Assembly (NCBI RefSeq): GCF_020991005.1
Contig: NZ_JAJLLW010000001.1
Location: forward strand, 434,001 to 498,000
Reading direction: 5' to 3'
DNA: 64,000 bases
Source: Halomonas sp. CUBES01
GTDB lineage: Bacteria; Pseudomonadota; Gammaproteobacteria; Pseudomonadales; Halomonadaceae
Positions within the stretch are counted from its first letter, which is position 1. Every line of letters starts with the position of its first letter. A program made the position numbers and the translations under genes. The notes beneath the pieces are model-generated. The model had not been told where the DNA came from. It searched no databases and worked only from the letters and a program-made list of their open reading frames with translations. Shown here in pieces: positions 15,562 to 24,575 of the stretch.

Positions 15562-18402
15562 ATGAGAATGAGCGAACAGACGCTAGGTACAAGCTTCACG
15601 CTGACGCTGGACGGTGTTGACGTCAGCGCCTATCCCGGCGAAAGCCTCTGGCAGGTCGCCAAGCGCGCCGGCGAAACCATTCCCCACCTGTGTTTCAAGG
15701 ACGCCAGCGGCTACCGCGCCGACGGTAACTGCCGCGCCTGCATGGTGGAAATCGAGGGCGAGCGGGCGTTGGCCGCCAGCTGTCTGCGCGAAGCAGCGCC
15801 CGGCATGGTGGTCAATAGCGCCCACTCCGAGCGTGCGCATACCGCCCGCAAGATGGTCATGGAAATGCTGGTGGTCGACCAGCCCGAGCGGGAAGAAAGC
15901 CCCGACCGGGCCAGCCATTTCTGGGACATGGCGAACCAGCTGGCCATCGATGCCACCGAGGTGCGCCGCAAGCTGCCCAGGCGCGACGAGCGCGAGGCGC
16001 CCACCGTGCACCATGTGGCGTCCCGGGCGGGCAGCCTGGTGCAGGACAGCAGTCACTCCGCCATGCGCGTCAACCTTGACGCCTGCATCGAGTGCAACCT
16101 GTGCGTGCGCGCCTGCCGGGAGGTTCAGGTCAACGACGTGATCGGCTTGGCGAACCGCGGCGCGGCGTCCAAGATCGTTTTCGACTTCGACGACCCCATG
16201 GGGGATAGCACCTGCGTGGCCTGCGGCGAGTGCGTTCAGGCCTGCCCCACCGGTGCGCTGATGCCCGCCACCGTGGTCGATGAGGCGGGCCGCGGTGATT
16301 CTACCGCCGCCGACCACAAGGTCGATTCGGTGTGCCCCTACTGCGGGGTGGGCTGCCAGCTCACCTACCATATCAAGGACGACGAGATCCTGTATGTGGA
16401 AGGTCGCGAAGGCCCCTCCAACCAGAACCGGCTATGTGTCAAAGGGCGCTTCGGCTATGACTATCCACGCCATCCATCGCGGCTTGTTACCCCGCTGATT
16501 CGTCGCGAAGGTGTCACAAAGGGGATCGACCCGGACTTCGACCCTGCCCAGCCGCTGACGCATTTCCGCGAGGCGAGCTGGGACGAAGCGCTGGAAATCG
16601 CCGCCGGCGGGCTTGTGGACCTTAAAGCGGCCCATGGCCCTGGCGCTCTGGCCGGTTTCGGCAGCGCCAAGTGCTCCAACGAAGAGGCGTGGCTGTTCCA
16701 GAAGCTGGTGCGCACCGGCTTTGGTTCCAACCACGTGGATCACTGTACTCGTTTGTGTCACGCAAGCTCGGTGGCGGCATTGATGGAGTGCATCGGTTCA
16801 GGCTCGGTCACCGCCTCCTTCATGCAGGCCGAGCAGGCCGACGTGGTGATCCTTACCGGCTGCAACCCGGCGGTGAACCACCCGGTGGCGGCCACTTTCT
16901 TCAAGCAGGCTGCCAAGCGCGGCACCAAGATCGTGATCCTTGACCCTCGCGGTCAGTCACTGGATGCCTATGCCCACCTGAGCGTGCGCTTCTCGCCGGG
17001 CGCCGACGTGGCCCTGTTCAACGCCATGCTCAATGTGGTGATCAGCGAAGGGCTGTATGACGCGGCCTATATCGCCGAGCATACCGAAGGCTTCGAGGCG
17101 CTTAAAACGCACACCGTGGACATGACCCCGGAAGCGATGAGCGGGCTGTGCGGTGTCGAACCCGAGACCATCCGCGAGGTGGCCAGGCTCTACGCCAACG
17201 CCGAGCGGGCGATGATCTTCTGGGGCATGGGCATTTCCCAACATACCCATGGTACCGACAACGCCCGCTGTCTGATTTCGCTGGCTCTGGCCTGTGGTCA
17301 GACCGGGCGCCCCGGCACCGGCCTGCACCCATTACGTGGGCAGAACAACGTTCAGGGGGCGTCTGATGCCGGGCTGATCCCCATGGTGATGCCCGACTAT
17401 CAGCCGGTCAGCGATGCCCAGGTACGCGCCGCCTTCGAGGAGCTGTGGAATACCAAGCTCGACCCGGAGCCGGGGCTCACCGTGGTGGAAATCATGGACG
17501 CCATCGCCGCAGGCACCATTCGCGGCATGTATATCCAGGGCGAAAATCCGGCGATGTCCGACCCGGACCTCGACCACGCGCGGGCCGCCCTGGCCAAGTT
17601 GGAGCACCTGGTGGTGCAGGACCTCTTCGTCACCGAGACCGCCCAGTTTGCCGATGTCATCCTGCCGGCCTCCGCCTGGCCCGAGAAGGACGGCACCGTT
17701 ACCAACACCAATCGACAGGTGCAGATGGGGCGTGCGGCCTTGCCGCTACCGGGCCAGGCCAAGCCGGACTGGTGGATTATCCAGGAAATCGCCAAACGCT
17801 TTGGCCTGGACTGGAATTACCAGCATCCACGGGACGTCTTCGCCGAGATGAAACAAGGCATGACCTCTCTCGACCATATTTCCTGGGAGCGTTTGGAGCG
17901 TGAGCAGTCGGTGACCTATCCCTGCCCAGGGGAGGACGCGCCGGGGCACGACGTGGTCTTCAGCGATGCCTTCCCCACCGCCAGCGGTCGGGCGACGTTC
18001 GCACCCACACGCCCACTGCCCCCGGATGAGCCGGTGGACAACGACTACCCGACAGTATTGACCACCGGGCGTCAGTTGGAGCACTGGCATACCGGTTCCA
18101 TGACCCGGCGTGCCAAGGTGCTCGACGACCTGGAGCCGGAAGCCGTGGCCAGCCTGGCGCCCGCTGAGTTTATCCGCCTGGGTATTGCCCCGGGCGATGA
18201 TTTGACCATCGCCACCCGGCGAGGATCCATCACCCTCAAGGCGAGAACCGACCCGGGCATGCCCGAGGGTATGGTGTTCGTGCCTTTCTGTTACGGTGAA
18301 GCAGCGGCGAATCTACTCACCAACCCGGCGCTGGATCCGTTCGGGAAAATTCCCGAGTTCAAGTACGCCGCCTGCCGCTTGAGCCGTTCGAACGTGGCCT
18401 GA
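15562..18402 (+). CDS. NAD-dependent formate dehydrogenase, molybdenum-containing alpha subunit
   Basis: Catalytic subunit oxidising formate to CO2, 946 residues, FdsA-like. The N-terminus is NuoG-like: a 2Fe-2S domain with CRACMVEI near residue 56, then 4Fe-4S motifs CIECNLCVRACRE and CVACGECVQACP, then CPYCGVGCQLTY, which binds the cluster next to the cofactor. The molybdopterin domain follows, with the probable molybdenum ligand Cys399 and adjacent His400 in CTRLCHASS. It is cysteine, not selenocysteine. Three ATGs lie at 15556, 15562 and 15568; GGGGAG at 15550-15555 best suits 15562. No fdhD/fdsC or fdsD gene follows, so maturation genes must lie elsewhere. A strong terminator ends the operon. 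Confidence 0.92.
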   Translation: MRMSEQTLGTSFTLTLDGVDVSAYPGESLWQVAKRAGETIPHLCFKDASGYRADGNCRACMVEIEGERALAASCLREAAPGMVVNSAHSERAHTARKMVMEMLVVDQPEREESPDRASHFWDMANQLAIDATEVRRKLPRRDEREAPTVHHVASRAGSLVQDSSHSAMRVNLDACIECNLCVRACREVQVNDVIGLANRGAASKIVFDFDDPMGDSTCVACGECVQACPTGALMPATVVDEAGRGDSTAADHKVDSVCPYCGVGCQLTYHIKDDEILYVEGREGPSNQNRLCVKGRFGYDYPRHPSRLVTPLIRREGVTKGIDPDFDPAQPLTHFREASWDEALEIAAGGLVDLKAAHGPGALAGFGSAKCSNEEAWLFQKLVRTGFGSNHVDHCTRLCHASSVAALMECIGSGSVTASFMQAEQADVVILTGCNPAVNHPVAATFFKQAAKRGTKIVILDPRGQSLDAYAHLSVRFSPGADVALFNAMLNVVISEGLYDAAYIAEHTEGFEALKTHTVDMTPEAMSGLCGVEPETIREVARLYANAERAMIFWGMGISQHTHGTDNARCLISLALACGQTGRPGTGLHPLRGQNNVQGASDAGLIPMVMPDYQPVSDAQVRAAFEELWNTKLDPEPGLTVVEIMDAIAAGTIRGMYIQGENPAMSDPDLDHARAALAKLEHLVVQDLFVTETAQFADVILPASAWPEKDGTVTNTNRQVQMGRAALPLPGQAKPDWWIIQEIAKRFGLDWNYQHPRDVFAEMKQGMTSLDHISWERLEREQSVTYPCPGEDAPGHDVVFSDAFPTASGRATFAPTRPLPPDEPVDNDYPTVLTTGRQLEHWHTGSMTRRAKVLDDLEPEAVASLAPAEFIRLGIAPGDDLTIATRRGSITLKARTDPGMPEGMVFVPFCYGEAAANLLTNPALDPFGKIPEFKYAACRLSRSNVA

Positions 18403-18424
18403 TCGGTTACCGCTCCCACCCCCC

Positions 18425-18454
18425 GCCCATGGAGGAAGCCTCCATGGGCGTTTT
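18425..18454 (+). terminator. Rho-independent terminator of the formate dehydrogenase operon
   Basis: A perfect 11-base stem (18425-18435 with 18439-18449) with loop AAG, followed by TTTT at 18451-18454. It begins 22 bases after the alpha-subunit stop. Confidence 0.88.
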
Positions 18455-18691
18455 CATTTCCAGGCATCATTACCCCGCTTCCCTAGTTGACGTTGCTGCG
18501 CCTGTGACAGGTTGATATTCAACGCTAATTGTCCCCTGGAAAATTGTAATGCGATGTAATCCAGCTTTATGGTCGTTACCCAGCATTAGCAAAAAAATAT
18601 AAATCAACAGGGTTCCAGAGGGTGCGTGGGGTCAGGTGTGTGGCGTCGTGCACTGACCCTGGCGCAACGGAACGTTTAACGGGGAATGTGC
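18455..18691 (+). promoter_or_regulatory. Leader and promoter region of the PotABCD-like operon
   Basis: A 237-base AT-richer stretch before the ABC importer operon. An imperfect stem pairs GGGTCAG at 18629-18635 with CTGACCC at 18653-18659, about 33 bases before the first start codon and likely within the mRNA leader. I could not place -35/-10 hexamers with confidence. Confidence 0.4.
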
Positions 18692-19831
18692 ATGAACGAA
18701 ACCCTTGCAGACGCTGGGGAGGCGGCGGCAACGACGGAAGCGCCGTCGATTTTTGCCCGCTTCGTCAATGTCCAGAAGAGCTATGACGGTGTCGAACTGG
18801 TCGTCAAGGACTTCAATCTTGATATCCGCAAGGGTGAATTCGTCACCCTGCTGGGGCCTTCGGGCTCCGGAAAGACCACCTGCCTGATGATGATGGCGGG
18901 CTTCGAAACCCCCACCCACGGTGAGATTCTCCTCAAAGACGAGCCGATCAATGGCTTGCCCCCGCACAAGCGCGGCATCGGCATGGTCTTTCAGAACTAT
19001 GCGCTGTTTCCGCACATGACGGTGGCCGAGAACCTTGCCTTCCCGCTCGAGGTGCGCCATCTCAGCAAGGCGGAGATCAACGAAAAAGTCGCCAAGGCAC
19101 TGGCTATGGTGCGCCTGGAAGAGTTTGGCGACCGCCGCCCGGCGCAGCTCTCTGGCGGCCAGCAGCAGCGCGTGGCCTTGGCTCGTGCGCTGGTCTTCGA
19201 GCCTGAGCTGGTGCTGATGGACGAGCCGCTGGGCGCGCTGGACAAGAATCTTCGCGAAGAGATGCAGTACGAGATCAAGCGCATTCACGCCCGCCTCGGG
19301 GTGACCATGATCTACGTCACCCACGACCAGACCGAGGCACTGACCATGTCCGACCGCATAGCGGTCTTCAACGACGGCATTGTGCAGCAGCTGGCCTCGC
19401 CGGATGAGCTCTACGAACGGCCGGAGAACGCTTTCGTTGCCTATTTTATTGGCGAAAACAACCGGCTGGTTGGCGAGATCAGTGAGCGCCTTGGTGATAA
19501 CTGCAAGGTGCGCCTGGATAGCGGCGACACGGTGGTTGCCAAAGCGGTGGCGGTGAGCGGCGCGGGCTCGCGGACGACGCTGTCGCTTCGCCCCGAGCGG
19601 GTCAGCATCCTGGCGGACGATGCCGACGGCGCACAGTTCGACAATCAGTTTACCGCCACGGTGCAGGAAGTTATCTACCTTGGCGACCATCTGCGCACGC
19701 GGGTGTCGGTGTGCGGTAACGATGACTTCATCTTGAAGACGCCCAACGCCCAAGGGTGTGGGGTGATGCGCCCCGGCCAGCAGATCCAGGTCGGCTGGTC
19801 GAGCGCCGATTGCCGCGCGCTGGATGCATGA
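18692..19831 (+). CDS. ABC transporter ATP-binding protein, PotA-like
   Basis: ATPase of a polyamine/opine/phosphonate-type importer, 379 residues. Walker A is GPSGSGKTT near residue 55, the signature is LSGGQQQR, Walker B is LVLMDEPLGALD, and the H-loop is YVTHDQTEA. A C-terminal TOBE domain occupies the last ~100 residues. The ATG at 18692 is six bases after GGGGA; the ATG at 18686 is too close to it. It is first in a four-gene operon ordered ATPase, binding protein, permease, permease. Setting between formate dehydrogenase and gbcA suggests import of betaine or a breakdown intermediate, not polyamines, but the substrate is unproven. Confidence 0.9.
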   Translation: MNETLADAGEAAATTEAPSIFARFVNVQKSYDGVELVVKDFNLDIRKGEFVTLLGPSGSGKTTCLMMMAGFETPTHGEILLKDEPINGLPPHKRGIGMVFQNYALFPHMTVAENLAFPLEVRHLSKAEINEKVAKALAMVRLEEFGDRRPAQLSGGQQQRVALARALVFEPELVLMDEPLGALDKNLREEMQYEIKRIHARLGVTMIYVTHDQTEALTMSDRIAVFNDGIVQQLASPDELYERPENAFVAYFIGENNRLVGEISERLGDNCKVRLDSGDTVVAKAVAVSGAGSRTTLSLRPERVSILADDADGAQFDNQFTATVQEVIYLGDHLRTRVSVCGNDDFILKTPNAQGCGVMRPGQQIQVGWSSADCRALDA

Positions 19832-19910
19832 GCCGGACGGCAGTCAAGTGCGCCGTTTATCGGCACCCCATGGTGTCGGCGGCGATGGCAACAATTAACG
19901 GAGAATAATC

Positions 19911-21020
19911 ATGAAAACCAGCATCAACAATCGCATTGTCAAGACCGGTGTCGCTGCCCTGGGGGTCTCGGCACTGGCCGTGGCGGTCAGCGCCCATGCC
20001 CAGCAGACGCTGAACATTGTGTCCTGGGGCGGTGCCTATAGCATGAGCCAGCACGAGGCCTACGATAAGCCGTGGATGGAGAAGACCGGCGACGAGATCG
20101 TCAATATCGACCGCAGCGGTAATGCCCTGGCCGGACTGCGCGCGCAGTCACAAGCCGGCAACGTGACCTGGGATCTGGTCGACATGCTCCCCGCCGATGC
20201 CATGATCGCCTGTGCCGAAGGGCTTATCGAGCCGCTCGACCACGATGAACTTCTGGCCGACGCGCCGGATGGCACGCCGCCCAGCGAGGACTTCGTCGAC
20301 GGTGCCTTGGGTGACTGTTTCGTGGCTTCCATCGTCTATTCCAATATCGTCGCCTTCAACAGCGAGATGTTCCCCGAGGACGACCAGCCCAGCACCATCG
20401 AAGATGTCTTCGACCTGGAAAACTATCCCGGCAAGCGGGCGCTGCTGCGCAAACCGATCAACAACATGGAATGGGCCTTGATCGCCGACGGCGTCGATCG
20501 TGATGACGTCTACGCCATGCTCGAGACCGAAGAAGGCGTGCAGCGTGCCTTCGCCAAGCTGGATACCATCAAGGATGAAGTCATCTGGTGGGAAGAGGGC
20601 GCCCAGCCGCCTCAGCTGCTGGCCGATCAGGAAGTCGCCTTTGCCTCTGCCTACAATGGCCGTATCTTCAATGCCATGGTGACGGAAGACCAGCCCTTCG
20701 AAATCATCTGGGATGCGCAGGTGTTCGAGCTGGATGGCTGGGTGGTACCCACCGGCAAGCTCGACAAGGTGAGTGATTACCTCCATTTCGCCACCGATAC
20801 CCAGCGCCTCGCCGATCAGGCCCAGTACATCTCCTATGGCCCGGCGCGCAAGTCTTCCTCTGAACTGGTCTCCACCCATGCCGACACCGGCATCGAGATG
20901 ACGCCGCACATGCCGACCTACGGCCCGAACTTCGCAACGGCGCTGCAAAAAGACGACCTGTTCTGGGCCGACTACAACGATGAGCTGACCCAGCGCTTCA
21001 ACGCCTGGCTGTCCCAGTAA
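19911..21020 (+). CDS. Periplasmic substrate-binding protein, PotD/PotF-like
   Basis: Extracytoplasmic binding protein of the adjacent ABC importer, 369 residues. The signal peptide runs to about residue 30 (KTGVAALGVSALAVAVSAHAQ, cut after HA-Q). The mature N-terminus TLNIVSWGGAYS is the usual beginning of spermidine/putrescine-type (SBP_bac_2/8) proteins. GGAG just before the ATG at 19911 is a good ribosome site. Ligand residues cannot be assigned by eye, so polyamine specificity is not supported. A near-perfect palindrome in the 3' untranslated region (21027-21056) probably stabilises its message. Confidence 0.9.
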   Translation: MKTSINNRIVKTGVAALGVSALAVAVSAHAQQTLNIVSWGGAYSMSQHEAYDKPWMEKTGDEIVNIDRSGNALAGLRAQSQAGNVTWDLVDMLPADAMIACAEGLIEPLDHDELLADAPDGTPPSEDFVDGALGDCFVASIVYSNIVAFNSEMFPEDDQPSTIEDVFDLENYPGKRALLRKPINNMEWALIADGVDRDDVYAMLETEEGVQRAFAKLDTIKDEVIWWEEGAQPPQLLADQEVAFASAYNGRIFNAMVTEDQPFEIIWDAQVFELDGWVVPTGKLDKVSDYLHFATDTQRLADQAQYISYGPARKSSSELVSTHADTGIEMTPHMPTYGPNFATALQKDDLFWADYNDELTQRFNAWLSQ

Positions 21021-21026
21021 GGCGCT

Positions 21027-21056
21027 GCCGCCGCCCGGTGATCATCGGGCGGCGGC
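21027..21056 (+). other. Intercistronic 30-base palindrome
   Basis: An 11-base perfect GC stem (21027-21037 with 21046-21056) whose loop itself contains the palindrome TGATCA. There is no T run, so it is unlikely to terminate transcription. It lies seven bases after the binding-protein stop, where hairpins that raise binding-protein mRNA stability over permease genes are common. Confidence 0.7.
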
Positions 21057-21110
21057 CTGCCGATAGCCGATCGTTGCTGATCGCTTCTTTCGCCTGACGG
21101 AGATACCCAC

Positions 21111-22364
21111 GTGTCCGAACCGCCTGCAGCTCCTCTGACAACGGCCGATGGTGTGCCGCTCAAGGTCAGTCTGCGTCGTGCCGTGCGACGCTCGAAAATC
21201 AAGGCGCTGTTGCTGGTGGCGCCGCTCCTGACATTCCTGTTCATCGCCTTTCTGATGCCCTTGGTCGAAATGCTCTGGCGCAGTGTCGATAACCCGGAAG
21301 TGTCTACCCATTTATCCCGCACCGTTTCCGCCCTGGAAGGCTGGAACGGTGAGTCGTTACCCGATGAAGCTGCCTTTGCCGCTTTGGCCGAGGATCTCCG
21401 CGAAGGCCAGCAGGAACGCAATCTGGGGCTTCTGTCCAGCCGACTGAACTACGAAAAGTCGGGCATGCGATCGACCATCAGCCGCACGGCGCGCCGTGTC
21501 GGTACTCTGGAACCCCCCTACCGCGAGTCGCTCATCGAGGTCAACGATACCTGGGGAGAGCTCGATACCTGGAAGCTGATCCAGCGCGAGGCGTCTCCAT
21601 ACACGATGTCGTATTATCTGGCAGCGGTTGATCGCCAGTTGAGTCCGGACGGTGAGATCGTCAAGGTTCCGGAGTACATGCAAATCCACGCCACGCTGTT
21701 TTGGCGAACGCTGTGGATGAGCGCGGTCATCACGGGGCTGACGCTGGTGCTCGGTTTTCCGGTGGCCTTCCTGCTGGCGAATCTGCCGATGCGTCACTCC
21801 AACCTGCTGATGATTCTGGTACTGCTGCCGTTCTGGACCTCGCTGCTGGTGCGCACCACCACCTGGATCGCCATCCTGCAGTCCCAGGGCGTGCTCAATG
21901 ACGTCATGGTGGCCCTCGGCGTGGTCGCCGATGAGGCGCGCTGGCAGATGATTCACAACAAGACGGGCACGATCATTGCCATGACGCATATCTTGCTGCC
22001 GTTCATGATTCTGCCGCTCTACTCGGTGATGAAGACCATCCCGCCCAGCTACATGCGGGCCGCCCGCTCGTTGGGGGGCAAGCCGTTTCTGAGCTTCCGC
22101 CGGGTCTATTTACCGCTGACGATTCCGGGTATTGCCGCCGGCGGTATTCTGGTGTTCATCCTGTCGATCGGTTACTACATCACGCCAGCGTTGGTGGGCG
22201 GGCAGTCGGGGCGCTTCATCACCAATTACATCGCCTACCATATGCAGACATCGCTCAATTGGGGACTGGCGGCCGCGATTGCCTCCATCCTGCTGTTCGT
22301 GGTGATTATCTGTTACCTGGTGTTCAATCGTCTGATCGGCGTCGACAAGGTCAAGCTGGGGTAA
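21111..22364 (+). CDS. ABC transporter permease, PotB-like with enlarged loop
   Basis: First inner-membrane subunit of the importer, 417 residues; PotB proteins are usually near 280. A first helix (KALLLVAPLLTFLFIAFLMPL, about 32-54) is followed by a polar insertion of about 130 residues (55-190) before the standard permease core begins at FWRTLWMSAVITGLTLVLG. The EAA-like loop is seen at MRAARSLGGKPFLSFRRVYLPLTIPG. The GTG start at 21111 has GGAG eight bases upstream. The insertion is predicted on the periplasmic side and could contact the binding protein. The next permease starts three bases after its stop. Confidence 0.9.
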   Translation: MSEPPAAPLTTADGVPLKVSLRRAVRRSKIKALLLVAPLLTFLFIAFLMPLVEMLWRSVDNPEVSTHLSRTVSALEGWNGESLPDEAAFAALAEDLREGQQERNLGLLSSRLNYEKSGMRSTISRTARRVGTLEPPYRESLIEVNDTWGELDTWKLIQREASPYTMSYYLAAVDRQLSPDGEIVKVPEYMQIHATLFWRTLWMSAVITGLTLVLGFPVAFLLANLPMRHSNLLMILVLLPFWTSLLVRTTTWIAILQSQGVLNDVMVALGVVADEARWQMIHNKTGTIIAMTHILLPFMILPLYSVMKTIPPSYMRAARSLGGKPFLSFRRVYLPLTIPGIAAGGILVFILSIGYYITPALVGGQSGRFITNYIAYHMQTSLNWGLAAAIASILLFVVIICYLVFNRLIGVDKVKLG

Positions 22365-22367
22365 ATC

Positions 22368-23219
22368 ATGGCCATTCCTTCCTACGCCACCCGTGGCGAG
22401 CGCATCTGGCACTATGTCTTTCTGGTTATCTGCGGCCTGGTCTTTCTGTTCCTGATCGGGCCGCTACTGGTGATCATACCGCTGTCCTTCAATGCGGAGC
22501 CCTACTTTACCTTCAGCAAGGAAATGCTGACCTTCGACCCGGCCGGTTATTCGTTGCGCTGGTATCAGGATTTCTTTACCTCGAGCGAGTGGCTCAATGC
22601 CATCAAGAACAGCTTCATTATCGGTATCGCATCGACGTTGCTGGCCACGGTGCTGGGGACGGTGGCGGCGCTGGGGCTGACGAGTCGGCACATGCCGGCG
22701 CGTGGCGCGATCATGGCGCTGTTGATTTCGCCGATGATCGTGCCGTTGATCATTTCCGCGGCGGCGATGTTCTTCTTCTTTTCCAAGGTCAATCTCGCCC
22801 AGACCTACGTAGGCGTGATCCTGGCCCACACGGCGCTGGGCATTCCCTTCGTGGTCATCACCGTGACGGCCACGCTATCGAGCTTCGACACCACGCTGAT
22901 CCGCGCCGCGCATAGCCTCGGCGCCAATCCCACGCGGACCTTCTTCAAGGTGGTGCTGCCGCTGGTCACGCCAGGGGTGGTGTCGGGGGCGCTGTTCGCC
23001 TTCATTACGTCCTTCGACGAGGTAGTGGTGGTGCTGTTCATTGCAGGGCCTGAGCAGCGCACCATGCCGATCCAGATGTGGTCGGGCATTCGCGAGCAGA
23101 TCAGCCCGACGATCCTTGCGGTGGCCACGCTACTGGTGCTGCTGTCGATGCTGCTGCTCACCACTCTGGAGCTGTTACGCCGTCGCGGCGAGCGGCTTCG
23201 GGGCGTCACCCCGGGGTAA
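22368..23219 (+). CDS. ABC transporter permease, PotC-like
   Basis: Second inner-membrane subunit, 283 residues, of normal PotC length with six predicted helices. The EAA-type coupling loop is IRAAHSLGANPTRTFFKVVLPLVTPG. The ATG at 22368 lies three bases after the upstream stop, so it is translationally coupled. It ends the plus-strand operon, which meets gbcA tail to tail. Confidence 0.9.
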   Translation: MAIPSYATRGERIWHYVFLVICGLVFLFLIGPLLVIIPLSFNAEPYFTFSKEMLTFDPAGYSLRWYQDFFTSSEWLNAIKNSFIIGIASTLLATVLGTVAALGLTSRHMPARGAIMALLISPMIVPLIISAAAMFFFFSKVNLAQTYVGVILAHTALGIPFVVITVTATLSSFDTTLIRAAHSLGANPTRTFFKVVLPLVTPGVVSGALFAFITSFDEVVVVLFIAGPEQRTMPIQMWSGIREQISPTILAVATLLVLLSMLLLTTLELLRRRGERLRGVTPG

Positions 23220-23221
23220 GC

Positions 23222-23253
23222 AAAAACAAAAAAAGGGGAGGCCAAGCCTCCCC
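23222..23253 (-). terminator. Terminator between PotC-like gene and gbcA
   Basis: An 8-base perfect stem (23235-23242 with 23246-23253). On the minus strand it is followed by seven T residues in TTTTTTTGTTTTTG, fitting termination of gbcA. The plus-strand side has only TGTCTAT, so it is a weak terminator for the ABC operon. Confidence 0.82.
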
Positions 23254-23288
23254 TGTCTATCTAGCGCGTGGTTGATCGCAGTACCTGG

Positions 23289-24575
23289 CTAGCCTTGAGC
23301 CAGCTTCAGCGAGGGGGCGTCATGCTGCAGATTCTCGAGCATGCGCTTGGCGTACCAGTCGACAAAGTCAATAACGCCAAACTCGTAGGTCTCGGAGTAG
23401 GGGCCGGGCTGGTAAGCCTTGGAGTTGATACCGCGCTGGTTCTCCTCGGCCAGTTGGCGATCCTGGTCGTTGGTGGCATCCCATACGCGGCGAAGCTCTT
23501 CGGGGTCGTAGTCGACACCCTCTTCGGCGTCCTTGCGCACCAGCCATTTGGTGGTCACCAGGGTTTGCTGCGGGCCAAGCGGCAACACGCGGAACACGAC
23601 GGCGTGGTCGCCCATGAAATGGTTCCATGAGTTGGGCAGGTGCAGGATGCGCAGGGAGCCCATGTCGGGGCTTTTCAGGCGGCCCATCAGCTTCTTGCAA
23701 CCGGGCTGGCCGTCCATGGTCATGGATACGATGCCATCCAGCAGCGGCGTGCGGGTCAGACGGTTCTGCTGACCATGCCGCGTCAGCTGGTAGGGCACCT
23801 GCTCCTCATCCCAGTCCGCCTGCTTGCGGGCCACCAGCGCCTTGTAGGCGGGCGTGGCGCGCGGGTCGTCAGTGTCATCGAATTCCTGCAGCGAGTTCAG
23901 CAGCTCGGGGTGGGCGCCGTTGCAGTGATAGCACTCGCGGTTGTTTTCGATGACCAGCTTCCAGTTGGCCTGCTCGACGATACTGGACTCGGTGGCGACC
24001 TTGACGTTGTCCATCTGGTAAGGCTCGAGGTAATGCTCGAGCGTTGTCAGAAAGTCGTCAATCGCGGGCGGTTCATCGCTCAGGTTGATAAAGATGAAGC
24101 CGCCGGCGGTACGCACGTTGACCGGCTTGAGGCCAAACTGGTTGAGGTCGAAGTCAGTGCCCATGTCGCTGCCGGCAAACAGCAATCGACCATCAAGTTC
24201 GTAGGTCCACTGGTGGTAGGGGCAGACGAGCTTTGCCACCTTGCCTTTATCTTTGACGCAAAGACGCGACCCGCGGTGGCGGCAGACATTGTGAAACGCA
24301 TGGATGGCGCCTTCATTGCCACGCACGATGACAATGGGATTGTCACCGATATCCAATGTCATGAAATTGCCCTTGGCCGGGATTTCGCACGTCATGCCGG
24401 CAAACAGCCACTCTTTCTCGAAGACCTCCTGCATATCAAGCGCGAACAGACGGGCATCATTGTAAAACGGCTGCGGAAGCGAAAAGGTACGCGCTCTTTC
24501 CTGCAGCATCTGAACCGTGGACTCACGCGCCGCAGCGAGTGGGTCGTCCATCCGATTAGAAACACTTTTTTCCAT
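23289..24575 (-). CDS. gbcA: Glycine betaine monooxygenase, Rieske oxygenase subunit GbcA
   Basis: Terminal oxygenase removing one methyl group from glycine betaine to give dimethylglycine and formaldehyde, 428 residues. The Rieske 2Fe-2S site is CRHRGSRLC followed by CPYHQWTY; the mononuclear iron histidines lie in NRECYHCNGAH. This combination with GbcB next door is diagnostic among Rieske oxygenases such as choline and carnitine monooxygenases. The ATG at 24575 has AGGA eight bases upstream; an in-frame start at 24611 adds an unlikely tail. It is divergent from gbcB across a 364-base control region, whereas the other betaine genes here run on the plus strand. Confidence 0.95.
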   Translation of the reverse strand: MEKSVSNRMDDPLAAARESTVQMLQERARTFSLPQPFYNDARLFALDMQEVFEKEWLFAGMTCEIPAKGNFMTLDIGDNPIVIVRGNEGAIHAFHNVCRHRGSRLCVKDKGKVAKLVCPYHQWTYELDGRLLFAGSDMGTDFDLNQFGLKPVNVRTAGGFIFINLSDEPPAIDDFLTTLEHYLEPYQMDNVKVATESSIVEQANWKLVIENNRECYHCNGAHPELLNSLQEFDDTDDPRATPAYKALVARKQADWDEEQVPYQLTRHGQQNRLTRTPLLDGIVSMTMDGQPGCKKLMGRLKSPDMGSLRILHLPNSWNHFMGDHAVVFRVLPLGPQQTLVTTKWLVRKDAEEGVDYDPEELRRVWDATNDQDRQLAEENQRGINSKAYQPGPYSETYEFGVIDFVDWYAKRMLENLQHDAPSLKLAQG

